Below the pieces are notes generated by a model. The model had not been told where the DNA came from. It made no database searches and saw only the letters and a list, made by a program, of their open reading frames with translations. A program made the position numbers and the translations under genes. A stretch of DNA of 64,000 nucleotides, taken from positions 124,001 to 188,000 of the forward strand of contig NZ_JACBXD010000003.1 in NCBI RefSeq assembly GCF_013870525.1, in the 5' to 3' direction. Below, one piece after another: positions 54,434 through 63,750 of the stretch. Within the stretch, counting starts at the first letter, position 1. Each line of letters opens with the position of its first letter. The DNA comes from Amycolatopsis pittospori (GTDB lineage: Bacteria; Actinomycetota; Actinomycetes; Mycobacteriales; Pseudonocardiaceae).

Positions 54434-56522
54434 GGCGTATCGGCAGTGCGGCCAGTTCGGCCGGTGGCTGCCCGGGGTGTACGACGCCCAGCCGGTGCGT
54501 GGCTCTGGTCATCGCGACGTACAGGTCGTTGTGGCCGCGAGGTGCGGTGCGGAGGATTTCGCCCGGGTCGGCGATCAGGACCGAGTCGAACTCCAGGCCT
54601 TTGGCCTGTCCGGGGGTGAGCAGTACGACCTTGCCGGTCAGGTCCGGGAAGGTGGTGAGGGACAACGCCGCGGCCAAGGGCTCGATGAGAGTGCCGGGGG
54701 CGATGATCCCGAGTTGGCCGTCGGTGTGTGCCGCGGCGAGGTCGGCGAGGGTGGTGATCAGGTCGGCGCGGGCGGTGCCGAGTCGCCACGGTGGTGTACC
54801 GGCCGAGCGGACCGACCGGACCGGCGGCGTCCCGGGGTGGTGGGCGGCGAGCAGGTCCGCGGTGGCGGCCATGATCTCCGCGGGTGTGCGGTAGTTGACC
54901 GTGAGCCGGGCGAGCTGCCACCGATCCCGCACATGTGGCCGCAGCACGCGATCCCACGACGAGGCGCCCGCCGGGTTCCCGGTCTGGGCGAGGTCTCCGA
55001 CGACGGTCATCGATCTGGTGGGGCACCGGCGCATCAGCATCCGCCAGTCCATTTCGGACAGTTCCTGTGCCTCGTCGACGACCACATGCCCGAACGTGAC
55101 ATCGGCGCCCTGGCCGATCAAGGTGGCGGCCTCGTCCAGCAACGGGACATCCGCGGCACTCCAGCCGTCGGCCCGCTCGCCGAGGAGGTCCGACACCAGG
55201 CGCTCCGGTGTCAGCGGCGGCCACAGCATGTCGAGTGCGGCTTGGACGCCGGTGTCGGCGAGCAACGAGTGTCGTAAACCGGTCCGGTCGATCTCGTCCA
55301 GCAGGGTCTTCGGCCCGGTGTCGTGATCATCCTGGCCGAGCACGACACCGGCGGCGGCGAGCGCGCGCAGATCGGCCTCGCCGAGTCTCCCGTCCGAACT
55401 GCCGCCGTCGATCGACTCGCCGGTATCGGTGAGCACGACCGCCTCCATACCCTCGATCAGGAGCCGCGCGAGCACATCCACGATCTCCCGCTGGAAGACC
55501 AGTCTGGCCTGGTTGTGCGGAAGTCCGGAGCGTCCGGCCTTCCGCAGGGCCCGGCCGCACTCGCGCGGTTCGAGCCGCAGCATCTGCTGTTCGAACTCGA
55601 TGTCGACCGGGTGTTCCGGTGTCCTGACCCGCGAACGCACCGCCGCCGCCAGCCGTTCGGCCATGACCGCCTCGCCTTTGCGCTCGACGATCCCGGGCGG
55701 GTCCACTCGATCCACCTCGACGTCCGGCCTCAGGTCGGCGATGGTCGTGGTCACCACGCTGTTCTCGCCGAGACCGGGCAGGACCTGGCCGATGTAGTCG
55801 AGAAAGATCCGGCTGGGACCCACTACCAGGACACCGCGGGTGCGCAGATGAGGACGGGTGTAGAGCAGGTACGCGACCCGGTGCAACGCGACCGCCGTCT
55901 TCCCCGTGCCGGGACCGCCCTGCACCACCAGCACCCCGCCGGACTCGTGCCGGATGATCCGATCCTGCTCGGCCCGCAGGGTGGTGACGATGTCGTGCAT
56001 GCGCCCGGTCCGCTCCCCGGTCACCGCCGCCAGCAACGCCGCCTCGCCGACCAGACCGTCATCGCCGGCACCGTCGGCGTTCAGCAACTCGTCGTTCACC
56101 GCGACGACGGTCCGGCCTCGCGTGGTGATGCGCCGCCGTCGCCGCACCCCGTCCGGCGCGGTCGCGGTCGCGGTGTAGAACGCCCGGGCCGCCGGGACGC
56201 GCCAGTCCAGCAGCAGCGGTTCCTCGCCCCCGTCCCGGAACAGGCCGAGCCTGCCGATGTAAACGCGCCGGCCGTCGTGCATGTCCAGGCGCCCGAAGCA
56301 CAACCCCTCCTCGACCGCGTCCAGCCGGGCCATCTCCGCTTGCCAGACGGCCGCCGCCTCCCGGTCCCCCTCGGCCCGCCGGGCCACCAGCCGCTCGGCC
56401 GTCTCCTCGCGCAGCGCGTCCAGACGGGCGTACAGGGTCGCTAGGTATTCCTGCTCGATGTCGGTCTCACGGTCGATGCCGGTCACGGCCACCCATGCCT
56501 CCAGGTCGGCGATCAGTGCCAT
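54345..56522 (-). CDS. helD: HelD-like UvrD/Rep-family helicase (RNA polymerase recycling factor)
   Basis: This 725-aa SF1 ATPase has Walker A QGGPGTGKTAVALHRVAYLL (motif I), DEAQELSEMDW (motif II) and VVGDLAQTG. The C-terminal motif is NDLYVAMTRATHRL. The N-terminus has a coiled-coil-like ETDIEQEYLATLYARLDALREE, as in HelD proteins that pry stalled RNA polymerase from DNA. HelD is common in actinobacteria and may affect rifampicin tolerance. Start ATG 56522 lacks a clear Shine-Dalgarno, so it is not secure. The last 89 bp lie antisense to the amidase gene. Confidence 0.85.
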   Translation of the reverse strand: MALIADLEAWVAVTGIDRETDIEQEYLATLYARLDALREETAERLVARRAEGDREAAAVWQAEMARLDAVEEGLCFGRLDMHDGRRVYIGRLGLFRDGGEEPLLLDWRVPAARAFYTATATAPDGVRRRRRITTRGRTVVAVNDELLNADGAGDDGLVGEAALLAAVTGERTGRMHDIVTTLRAEQDRIIRHESGGVLVVQGGPGTGKTAVALHRVAYLLYTRPHLRTRGVLVVGPSRIFLDYIGQVLPGLGENSVVTTTIADLRPDVEVDRVDPPGIVERKGEAVMAERLAAAVRSRVRTPEHPVDIEFEQQMLRLEPRECGRALRKAGRSGLPHNQARLVFQREIVDVLARLLIEGMEAVVLTDTGESIDGGSSDGRLGEADLRALAAAGVVLGQDDHDTGPKTLLDEIDRTGLRHSLLADTGVQAALDMLWPPLTPERLVSDLLGERADGWSAADVPLLDEAATLIGQGADVTFGHVVVDEAQELSEMDWRMLMRRCPTRSMTVVGDLAQTGNPAGASSWDRVLRPHVRDRWQLARLTVNYRTPAEIMAATADLLAAHHPGTPPVRSVRSAGTPPWRLGTARADLITTLADLAAAHTDGQLGIIAPGTLIEPLAAALSLTTFPDLTGKVVLLTPGQAKGLEFDSVLIADPGEILRTAPRGHNDLYVAMTRATHRLGVVHPGQPPAELAALPIRPTSVPGSRPSPVPAVRPDAAGCGPRTSDR

Positions 56523-56712
56523 CGAGCGTGCACGGCGGCACCGGGGAAGAACAGTCTTGTTCTTCTCCGCCGCCTCAGCCGCCCACGTCAGGCCCTGGTC
56601 GCCGCGGTAGGGCCCGCCCCCGCCTCCCTCGGTGGCCGCCCCCAGTGTGTTCCCGCTTCCGCTTCGGCAGGCTCGACTCCGAGCGAAACCGACACGGAGC
56701 AGGGGAATCGTC

Positions 56713-58158
56713 ATGACGGTGGACGACCGCAGACAGCCAGGCACGACGATGGCCGCGATCGGAGCGACGGCGGCCGCGGCCGCGTTGCTGTACTTCGGGA
56801 CCGGGCCGGATCCGATCCCGGCACTGACGTGGCTCGCTGCACTGCCGTTGTTCCTGCTGGCCCCTCGCGTGAGCGCCCGTGTGGCACTGCTCGCCGCGTT
56901 CGTCGCCGGGTTCCTGGGGACGGCCAACAGCTGGTCGTACTTCCTCGGCTCGGACTCGATCCCGTTGCCGATGGTGGCGGTGATCGTGCTCGGTTCTTCT
57001 TCGCTGCTCTTGCTTTCCGTCGCGCTCTTCCGGGCACAGGTACTCCGGGGACGGCCGCTGACGGCCGCGCTCGCCGCACCGGCGATCTGGGTGAGCGGGT
57101 TGTACGTGGTTTCGCTGACCAGTCCGGTCGGGGTGATGGGGACCTTCGCGACAAGCCAGGCCGACCAGCCCACGGTGGTCCAGATCGCCGCCGTCACCGG
57201 CGCTTGGGGGGTGGAGTACCTGGTGCTGCTCGTCCCCGCCGCGGTAGCCGCACCGCTCGCGCCCGGGATCGCCAAGGCGGCCCGTCTTCGCGCCGGTGCC
57301 GTCGTGGCGCTCTTCTTGGTCGCGGTGCTCGGCTACGGGCTGGTGCGACAGCAGGGCTCGACGACGTCGCAGCTGCGTGTCGCCGCCATCGCCCAGACGG
57401 ACAACAAATGGGCGACCGACGTGAACAGCCCGTCGGGCAAGGAAATCCTTCAGTCCTATGTGGACCAGATCGCGGTTCTGCCCGCAGGCGTCCGGATCGT
57501 CGTCCTACCGGAAGCGGTGTTCACCGTGGAGGAAGCGGACACCGACGCCTTGGTGCTGCCGATCCGCCAGGCAGCGGCGGCCAAGGGGGCGGACGTCGCC
57601 GTCGGCGCGATCGTGAAGCGGTCGCAGGGAAGCAAGTACAACGCCGTCTTCGGCGTACCGGCCGATGGCGGGCCCGCGGCCGTGTTCCACAAATGGCACG
57701 TGGGCGACTCCCCCGGCACGGTCCCCGGCGACAAGCTCGCGTACCTGTCCACCGGGGTGGGCCTGCAGAACTGCATGGACGTCAACTTCCCGTCCCCGGC
57801 CCGGGACTACGCGCTGGAGAAGACGTCGCTGCTCGCCGTCCCCGCCGACGACGAGGACGTCGACGGCTGGCAGCACAGCCGGACGGCCTTGCTGCGCGGC
57901 GTGGAGAACGGCCTGGCGATGGCGTGGGCCGCCACCGACGGCCGGACACTCGTCACCGACCCGTTCGGCAAGGTGCTCGCCGAGGACCGCACCGGCGGCA
58001 AGCCGTTCGCCGTCGCGGTCGCCGACGTGCCCGGCGGCGTCGCCCCTACGCCCTACAGCCGGCTGGGCGAGTGGTTCGCCTGGCTGTCCGCGGCCATGAC
58101 ACTGATCGCCACCGTGACCAGCCTGCGCACTCGTGCGACCGGCCGCGGTCGTGAGTGA
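56713..58158 (+). CDS. Lnt-like apolipoprotein N-acyltransferase / carbon-nitrogen hydrolase
   Basis: This 481-aa protein has about seven hydrophobic segments (residues 10-210) followed by a nitrilase domain. The triad is E267 in VVLPEAVF, K327 in VFHKWHV and C354 in LQNCMDV, as in Lnt. It could N-acylate lipoproteins in the membrane, although WSYF-type N-terminal features are divergent and another acyl substrate is possible. ATG 56713 has AGGGGAA upstream. Its stop lies inside the hairpin remnant at 58150. Confidence 0.8.
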   Translation: MTVDDRRQPGTTMAAIGATAAAAALLYFGTGPDPIPALTWLAALPLFLLAPRVSARVALLAAFVAGFLGTANSWSYFLGSDSIPLPMVAVIVLGSSSLLLLSVALFRAQVLRGRPLTAALAAPAIWVSGLYVVSLTSPVGVMGTFATSQADQPTVVQIAAVTGAWGVEYLVLLVPAAVAAPLAPGIAKAARLRAGAVVALFLVAVLGYGLVRQQGSTTSQLRVAAIAQTDNKWATDVNSPSGKEILQSYVDQIAVLPAGVRIVVLPEAVFTVEEADTDALVLPIRQAAAAKGADVAVGAIVKRSQGSKYNAVFGVPADGGPAAVFHKWHVGDSPGTVPGDKLAYLSTGVGLQNCMDVNFPSPARDYALEKTSLLAVPADDEDVDGWQHSRTALLRGVENGLAMAWAATDGRTLVTDPFGKVLAEDRTGGKPFAVAVADVPGGVAPTPYSRLGEWFAWLSAAMTLIATVTSLRTRATGRGRE

Positions 58159-58175
58159 AAGGGTCCGTTCTCACG
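58150..58175. repeat. Truncated CGTGAGTG-family hairpin
   Basis: CGTGAG (58150-58155) and CTCACG (58170-58175) remain paired, and the left half continues as TGAAAGGGTCCGTT with the family's CGTT end, but the complementary inner right arm is missing. This looks like a deletion derivative of the hairpins at 4111, 18255 and 52373. It contains the stop of the Lnt-like gene and precedes the convergent gene at 58186. Confidence 0.55.
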
Positions 58176-58185
58176 GGCGCCCGCG

Positions 58186-58916
58186 TCAGGTCGTCACGCC
58201 CGCTTGGGTCAGCGGCAGGAACTGGTCGTAGAACCCGGTTTTGATCGCGATGACCGCCTCCTCTGTCTCGCGGAACCGCTCCTCGGCCGCGCTCGAGTCG
58301 ATCAGCTGGACGAGCCTCATCCCCAGCTGGTCGGAGTGCGTGAGCGAGAGCGGGGACGCGGCGGCGAGCGGGCGGGACTTCGCGTCGTGCACGTGGTGCG
58401 GGTAGTAGAAGACGGATTTGTCGCCGAGCACCGGGCCGATCCGGCGCCACAGTTCGCCGTACTCGACGGAGACCAGCACCTCGCCCCAGAAGCGCAGGAT
58501 CGTCAGCAGTTCGACGTCGGCGTGCTCCGAGTCGCCGGCGAGGGCGATCAGTTCCATCGTCGCGTCGATACAGGCCGACGTGGCCAGCGATTTCCGGGAG
58601 CGCACCAGCGCTTCCCGGGGACGCCGAGCGCGAGGATGTCGGCCATCATGTCCTCGCGGTGCGAAGGCGTGTTGCCCGGTGAATTGTTGTCCGGGTACTC
58701 CTCGCGGACGATCACGCGCGCGATCCGCTTCGACTGCTCGTCGGTGAGCAGGTCGATCGCGAGGTCGTAGGCCATGGTGAAGGCCAGCGACAGGAACCGC
58801 CGCTGCAGCAGGACGGTCTGCAGATCCTCCTGCCGCAGATCGGTGAGGTCCCGCAACGCCGGATGATCGCGGAACCGCTCGATCAAACCGTCTTCGAACT
58901 CGTCCAGGTCTCGCAT
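58186..58916 (-). pseudogene. Frameshifted heme-oxygenase-fold-like protein
   Basis: The N-terminal half (58916 to about 58617) contains RFLSLAFTMAYDLAIDLL and REEYPDNN...SHREDM; the C-terminal half (to 58186) in another frame contains SRKSLATSACIDATMELIAL, VSVEYGELWRRI and FYYPHHVHD. The join would be ALGVPREALVRSRKS if one C/G is added in the GGGG run at 58617-58620; the total would be 243 aa. The Glu/His pattern (E, H, then EY and HH) resembles heme-oxygenase-like di-iron proteins or TenA-like folds, a weak assignment. It follows the PLD-like gene by 16 nt. Either a pseudogene or a sequencing error. Confidence 0.65.
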
Positions 58917-58932
58917 CGGTACACCCCTCTGC

Positions 58933-59766
58933 TCAGAATCGGATCATGTCGATGCTTCGGTTCCAGTCGCCGAGATCCACGTCGCGGCCGATGTCCCACA
59001 ACGTGTCGAGCTCACGCTGGATCTGTTCGCCGAGCACGGTGTCCCGCGTGCCCTCGATCTCGAACTGCGGCGAATTGATCGCCAGCTGGCCGTGCAGGAA
59101 CATGCTGACCAGGTAGCGCTCGTCGGCCCGGTACACCGAAACGGAGGCCTGCGAGTTGAACACCCGCACCTTGAGGTTGCCCTGCCGTTTCGCGAGCCGC
59201 CGGTGCAGCCGCGCCAGCGTCTCCAGGCAGTTCGTGATGCCCGTGCTCACGAAGGCGTTGCCCGCCCCGTCGGACCGGCCGAGCGCCGCCTCGCGCAATC
59301 CCACCAGCAGTGATCTGGGATGCAGCAACATGATGCGGACTTCGGCCCGGCGGTCGACGATCGCCGCTTCCAGTTCCTGTTCCAGCAGATCGAGGTTCGG
59401 GATCCAGGTGTTCAGGATCGTCACCTGTTTGGCCTTGGCGACACGGGACGCGAATACGTCGTCCGGAAAACGTTTGTGCACTTCGACCACCCCGCCGTAA
59501 TGCGAACGGCGAAGGCTCGCGGCGATGGTGTCGATGTCGAGTCCGGCGAGGCGGTCGCGGATGTCTTCCAAGGCGCGCAGCGGGCTGAGTTCGACGAGCA
59601 GCATCACGACCACACCGCTGACCATCAGCAGGGTCAGCGTGGCGACGCCCTTGGGCGCGACCTTGTCCAGCCAGCCGAGCTGATCGGCGATACCGACCCC
59701 GAAGCCGACCACCGCCAAACCGCCGAGACCGAGCAATTCGAGCCAGCGACGTATTCTGCGGGGCAT
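58933..59766 (-). CDS. Membrane protein with PLD-like domain
   Basis: This 277-aa protein has two N-terminal transmembrane helices (about 9-30 and 42-60), then a cytoplasmic or extracellular domain. RRAEVRIMLLHPRSLLVGLREAALGR and RVFNSQASVSVYRADERYLVSMFLHGQ (outlined) resemble PLD-like sensor families, without the full HKD catalytic motif. Function unknown. It is the first gene of an operon with the heme-oxygenase-fold-like gene. ATG 59766 is the natural start. Confidence 0.7.
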   Translation of the reverse strand: MPRRIRRWLELLGLGGLAVVGFGVGIADQLGWLDKVAPKGVATLTLLMVSGVVVMLLVELSPLRALEDIRDRLAGLDIDTIAASLRRSHYGGVVEVHKRFPDDVFASRVAKAKQVTILNTWIPNLDLLEQELEAAIVDRRAEVRIMLLHPRSLLVGLREAALGRSDGAGNAFVSTGITNCLETLARLHRRLAKRQGNLKVRVFNSQASVSVYRADERYLVSMFLHGQLAINSPQFEIEGTRDTVLGEQIQRELDTLWDIGRDVDLGDWNRSIDMIRF

Positions 59767-60009
59767 TCACCCTCCGGGAGCCGGAAACGGGACGACTCAT
59801 TTTCCCACGATCGGGTAAGTCGCTGTGATCGGGGTCACCGATTCGGCCGCATCCGCTTCCGCATACGAAATTCACGAAAAGAAGCGGATCCGAAGCGGAA
59901 TCCGCAGCTCCGCGGCCATCGCCGTCGCACCGTTCCCGACGCTCCCAGGCCGGCCACGCGGTCACCGGCGGGCACACAGCGTGAAACGCCCGGACCGCGA
60001 CGAACGACT

Positions 60010-60030
60010 TACTCGGTACGCGAGTACCGA
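60010..60030. promoter_or_regulatory. Overlapping palindromes upstream of small ORF
   Basis: TCGGTAC-GCGA-GTACCGA (60013-60030) and TACTCG-GTACG-CGAGTA (60010-60026) overlap. Such a compact double palindrome is typical of TetR-family operators. It lies 13 nt upstream of ATG 60043 and in the 276-nt gap after the divergent PLD-like gene. No TetR gene is in the window. Confidence 0.45.
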
Positions 60031-60042
60031 AAGTTGTGGTCG

Positions 60043-60267
60043 ATGAGTTCTGATCGTGTGGTCCAGCTGCACTGGGAGTCCCGGCAAGTCGCCGCCGACG
60101 GCCGCTGCACGCTGTCCTATCCCGGTATCGCCGTGATCCGCCGCCATGACGGTGAAGTCGTCGACCGCACCTGGGTGCCTGTCGGGGACGAACCCAGCTT
60201 CAGCGACGACGAGGCCCTCATAGCCGCCCTGCACGCGGCGTGGCGGTGGAGCGGACGCGCCGCCTGA
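60043..60267 (+). CDS. Small hypothetical protein
   Basis: This 74-aa protein is soluble: VVQLHWESRQVAADGRCTLS, PGIAVIRRHDGEVVDRTWV, and a C-terminal helix DDEALIAALHAAWRW. It is not recognised. The beta-beta-alpha pattern and normal codon use suggest a real gene. The palindrome just upstream may regulate it. The longer reading frame starting at 59320 is not credible, since it runs antisense through the PLD-like gene. Confidence 0.6.
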   Translation: MSSDRVVQLHWESRQVAADGRCTLSYPGIAVIRRHDGEVVDRTWVPVGDEPSFSDDEALIAALHAAWRWSGRAA

Positions 60268-60458
60268 CCGTCCTTCCCACCCCGGGCTACTCGCCGCTCT
60301 TGTACTTCCGCCGATGGTCCCCACAGATGAAGTCTTCCGTCGAGGACAACGCGGGGAAGGCCCCGGTCCCTGCTCTTTTCGGGCTAGCCCGCCAGGCCGA
60401 CCCGGTGTCAGCCCGTGCGGCGAGGTACCGGGCGTCTGACCCGCTTTACAGTGACGAG

Positions 60459-61577
60459 GTGCTCGGTGAACGGCTCGATTCCTGGCTGCGCGGACACGAA
60501 TCGCTCGTCGATGTCCTGATCGCGCTCCTGCTCTGCGCCTCTTGCGTCCTTTTCGGACTTTTCGTGCGCGCGGACGCCGCGTACTTCGTGTTCTCCCTGG
60601 TCTTACCGCTGCCCTTGGCGGTGCGACGACGGAAGGCCACGGTATGCGCGGCACTGGTGCTGGGCGGCGCGGCGGTCCAATGGCTCACGGTCCGGGACGG
60701 CAACGGCGCGCTCCCCGCGGACCTCGCCGTTCCCCTGGCGGTGCACGCGGCGGCGGCCTACGGACCGCGGTGGACAGGCCGGGCCGGGCTCGCCGCGGGC
60801 CTTTTCGGCGCGGTGCTGGGTGGGCTGAGCTGGCCGTTGCTGCCCTCCTCCGTGACGGCGCACGTGCTCGTCGGCGCGTTACTGGCCAGCACGGTGGTGG
60901 CCGCGTGGGCGATGGGATCGCTGCGACGGGTGCGGCTCGCCGAGCGCGACCAGCGAGCCCGCCTGGCAGTCTTGGCGGAGCGGACCCGGATCGCCCGCGA
61001 GATGCACGACATCGTCGCCCATTCGCTGGCGGTCGTGATCGCGCAGGCCGACGGGGGCCGGTACGCGGCGGCCACGTCGCCGGAGGCCGGACGGACCGCG
61101 CTGGCCACGATCGGCGACTGCGCCCGGCAGGCGATGGGCGAACTCAGGCGCGTGCTCGGCGTGCTTCGGGACGGCCCGGAGACCGCGGAACCCCAGCCGG
61201 GCCTGGACGACGTACCGGAACTGGTCGATCGCGTGCGGGCCGGCGGGCTCGACGTCCGGCTCGTCTTCGAAGCGCCGCCCGGACCGATCGAGGCCGGGTT
61301 CTCCCTTGCGGCGTACCGAATCGTCCAGGAAGGGCTGACGAACGTCCTGAAACACGCGGGGACGGCCGCCCGCGCCGAGGTTTCCGTGCGCTGGCCCGGC
61401 GGACGACTGGAGATCGACGTCCTGGACGACGGCCCGGCGCGGACCGCGGGCCCCGGCGGCGGGCACGGACTGGCGGGTATGCGCGAGCGCGCGGCGGCCT
61501 ACCGCGGGACGGTGACGCTGGAACCGAGGCCCGGCGGCGGCCATCGGCTCAGCGCACGGCTCCCGGTGCTCGCATGA
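60459..61577 (+). CDS. NarL-type two-component sensor histidine kinase
   Basis: This 372-aa kinase has four to five N-terminal membrane helices (about 15-150), a HisKA_3 dimerisation region with phospho-acceptor H183 (RTRIAREMHDIVAHSLAVVI) and a HATPase domain (GHGLAGMRERAAAYRG). It phosphorylates the response regulator that follows. The start is uncertain: GTG 60459 gives a usual length, while ATG 60327 or GTG-like codons upstream would add a non-membrane stretch. The regulator gene overlaps its stop (ATGA). Confidence 0.85.
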   Translation: MLGERLDSWLRGHESLVDVLIALLLCASCVLFGLFVRADAAYFVFSLVLPLPLAVRRRKATVCAALVLGGAAVQWLTVRDGNGALPADLAVPLAVHAAAAYGPRWTGRAGLAAGLFGAVLGGLSWPLLPSSVTAHVLVGALLASTVVAAWAMGSLRRVRLAERDQRARLAVLAERTRIAREMHDIVAHSLAVVIAQADGGRYAAATSPEAGRTALATIGDCARQAMGELRRVLGVLRDGPETAEPQPGLDDVPELVDRVRAGGLDVRLVFEAPPGPIEAGFSLAAYRIVQEGLTNVLKHAGTAARAEVSVRWPGGRLEIDVLDDGPARTAGPGGGHGLAGMRERAAAYRGTVTLEPRPGGGHRLSARLPVLA

Positions 61578-62242
61578 CCGGCGAGCGTCCCGTCCGTGTC
61601 CTGCTGGCCGACGACCAGGCGCTGGTCCGGGCGGGGTTCCGGATGGTCATCGACTCCCAGCCGGATCTGACCGTGGTCGGCGAGGCGGGTGACGGGCTCG
61701 CCGCGGTGGAGCAGGTCCGGCGGCTGGCTCCCGACCTGGTCCTGATGGACGTGCGGATGCCGATGCTCGACGGCATCGAGGCGGCGCGCCAGGTGCTGCG
61801 TCCGCCGGACGCGCCAAAGGTCGTCATGCTCACCACCTACGACCTCGACGAGCACGCCCTGGCCGCGATCCGCGCGGGTGCCAGTGGGTTTCTGCTCAAG
61901 GACGCCACCCCGGAGGAACTGCTGGCCGCGGTCCGGACGGTACATGCCGGTGACGCGGTGATCGCCGCGTCCACCACCCGCAGACTGCTGGACCGCCTGG
62001 CTCCCCCGGTCGATCCCGCCGCGGCCCGGTCGGCGGCGACGCTGACCGGGCGCGAGCGGGAGGTCCTCGCCGGGATGGCACGCGGCTGGTCCAACGCCGA
62101 GATCGCCGAGCGGCTGACGGTGGCGCCGGGCACGGTGAAGACCCACGTCGGCAACATCCTGGCCAAGCTCCGGGTCCGGGACCGGGTCCAGGCGGTGGTC
62201 CTCGCCTACGAGGCGGGGGTGGTCCGGCCCGGTGAACGCTGA
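61574..62242 (+). CDS. NarL/LuxR-type response regulator
   Basis: This 222-aa regulator has a receiver domain (phospho-acceptor D59 in LVLMDVRMPMLDG; acidic DD at VLLADDQ) and a LuxR HTH (LTGREREVLAGMARGWSNAEIAERLTVAPGTVKTHVGNI in segments). It is coupled to the sensor kinase by ATGA. Target genes are unknown; the convergent peptidase gene overlaps its 3' end by 37 bp. Confidence 0.92.
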   Translation: MTGERPVRVLLADDQALVRAGFRMVIDSQPDLTVVGEAGDGLAAVEQVRRLAPDLVLMDVRMPMLDGIEAARQVLRPPDAPKVVMLTTYDLDEHALAAIRAGASGFLLKDATPEELLAAVRTVHAGDAVIAASTTRRLLDRLAPPVDPAAARSAATLTGREREVLAGMARGWSNAEIAERLTVAPGTVKTHVGNILAKLRVRDRVQAVVLAYEAGVVRPGER

Positions 62243-63750
62243 CCGGCGCAGACGACATCGGTACCGGGCAAAGAACCGCCCAGGAGGTACGACTCGACGG
62301 CGTCGGTGACGCAGGCGCTCGTGTCGAAAAGATAGACACCGTGCCGGAAGGCACCGTCCAGCGTGATCATGCGGGAGCCCGTCAGCGCGCGGCGCAGGCC
62401 CCGTTGGCCCGGGTACGGCGTGACGGGATCGCCCGACGCGCCCACGAGCAGCGCGGGGTGGCCGTTGCCGATCGTGGTGGGCGGCTCCGCCGGCGAGACG
62501 GGCCAGAACGCGCAGGGCGTGATGTGCCGCGCGAGCGGGCCGAACAGCGGCTCGGAGACCCGGTGCGCCTGGATGTCCCGGTAATAGGTTTCCGGGTCGC
62601 GGGACGCGGCGCGATCCGCGCACTGGTTAGCGACCGTGGCACTGAAACCGAAAGCGGGCTCCACATCCTGGTCGCGGTAGAGAGAAAGCTTCAGCTCCTG
62701 TTCGGGAGTCGGGGTGACCGCGAGACCGCGAGCGGCATCGCGCAAGACGACGAGCTGGGCGCTGAACTCCGCGTAGAAGGCGTCGCTGTCGTCAACGGTG
62801 AGCAGTAGCCCCGGGATCATCGCCGCATCGATCCGATGGCCGCCCACTTTCAGCGGTTCGCGGGCGGCGGCGCGAGCGATCCGGTCCACCGTGGCGAGGA
62901 CGTGGTCCGCCGTCGCGCCCAGGTGATAGCGCCGGTCCCGGCCCGCGGCCCACCGGGCCCAGTCCCGCAAGGCGGCAGCGTCCGCCGGGGCCGTCTCACG
63001 GGTCAGCGCCGGGCCGGTCGCCTCGGGCGCGGCGGCGCTGTCGAGCACGATCCGGTCGACGCGCCGGGGAAAGAGCTGAAGGTAGGTCGCACCGAGATGA
63101 CTGCCGAAAGACCAGCCCAGGTACGAAATCCTCGTTTCACCGAGAGCGGCGCGCACGAGGTCCATGTCCCTGGCGATGTCACGCGTGGACGCGTACGGGA
63201 GAACGTCGCTCCGGTCCGCGCAGCCGGCCGCGAGTTCCTTCGCGACGGCGACACTTCGGTCGAAGGTGACCCGGTCGGGGCTCGCGAGCTGAGCGCTGTG
63301 CAGGTACCGGCCGGTGGGCCAGCCGCACTCCAAAGGGTTGCTGAGCCCGAAGAATCGGGGATCGATCCCGACCAGGTCGTATCGCGCGGCGATCCCCGGT
63401 GCCCCGGACGGGACCTCCGGCGGGAGCCCCTTCGCGACGAGTGCCACGCCGTCCCGTGACGGGCCGGGTCCGCCGGTATCGACCATAAGTGTGCCCAGCC
63501 TGCGTCCGGGATCGGACGCGGCGCGGCGGGCGACGGCCAGCGACAGCGTCCGGCCGCCGGGATCGCCGTGGTCCAGCGGCACCGTGATCTCGCCACAGCT
63601 CGCGCCCGCCTCCGCCAGCCGGTGTCCGGTCTCGTCGGCCGGACTCGTCCGGCAGTCGTGCCAGGCGATCCCCCGGCCCTCGGCCGCCGCGTCTCCTTGC
63701 AGGGCCCCGGCCGTCAACACCGCCGCCAAGGCGATCAAGCGAATCTTCAT
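62206..63750 (-). CDS. Secreted alpha/beta-hydrolase peptidase (TAP-like)
   Basis: This 514-aa protein has a signal peptide (cut near AAA-EGRG). The alpha/beta hydrolase domain has the nucleophile S214 in YLGWSFGSHLG, oxyanion-type DTGGPGPSRDG and late triad residues Asp in GASGDPVTPYP and His in FRHGVYLF. This fits the tripeptidyl aminopeptidase family (TAP C-terminal domain) of actinomycetes: release of N-terminal peptides from secreted proteins. ATG 63750 is the natural start. It overlaps the response regulator by 37 bp. Confidence 0.85.
   Translation of the reverse strand: MKIRLIALAAVLTAGALQGDAAAEGRGIAWHDCRTSPADETGHRLAEAGASCGEITVPLDHGDPGGRTLSLAVARRAASDPGRRLGTLMVDTGGPGPSRDGVALVAKGLPPEVPSGAPGIAARYDLVGIDPRFFGLSNPLECGWPTGRYLHSAQLASPDRVTFDRSVAVAKELAAGCADRSDVLPYASTRDIARDMDLVRAALGETRISYLGWSFGSHLGATYLQLFPRRVDRIVLDSAAAPEATGPALTRETAPADAAALRDWARWAAGRDRRYHLGATADHVLATVDRIARAAAREPLKVGGHRIDAAMIPGLLLTVDDSDAFYAEFSAQLVVLRDAARGLAVTPTPEQELKLSLYRDQDVEPAFGFSATVANQCADRAASRDPETYYRDIQAHRVSEPLFGPLARHITPCAFWPVSPAEPPTTIGNGHPALLVGASGDPVTPYPGQRGLRRALTGSRMITLDGAFRHGVYLFDTSACVTDAVESYLLGGSLPGTDVVCAGQRSPGRTTPAS

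Noticed and set aside
56523-57275. Upstream extension of the HelD frame to 57275
   Set aside because: It runs antisense through the Lnt-like gene and has low-complexity Ser/Ala/Thr composition; the HelD homology-like part starts near 56522.
60289-60410. Minus-strand reading frame ending in ICGDHRRKYKSGE
   Set aside because: The tail looks protein-like, but there is no start codon between it and an upstream in-frame stop. It may be a gene remnant.
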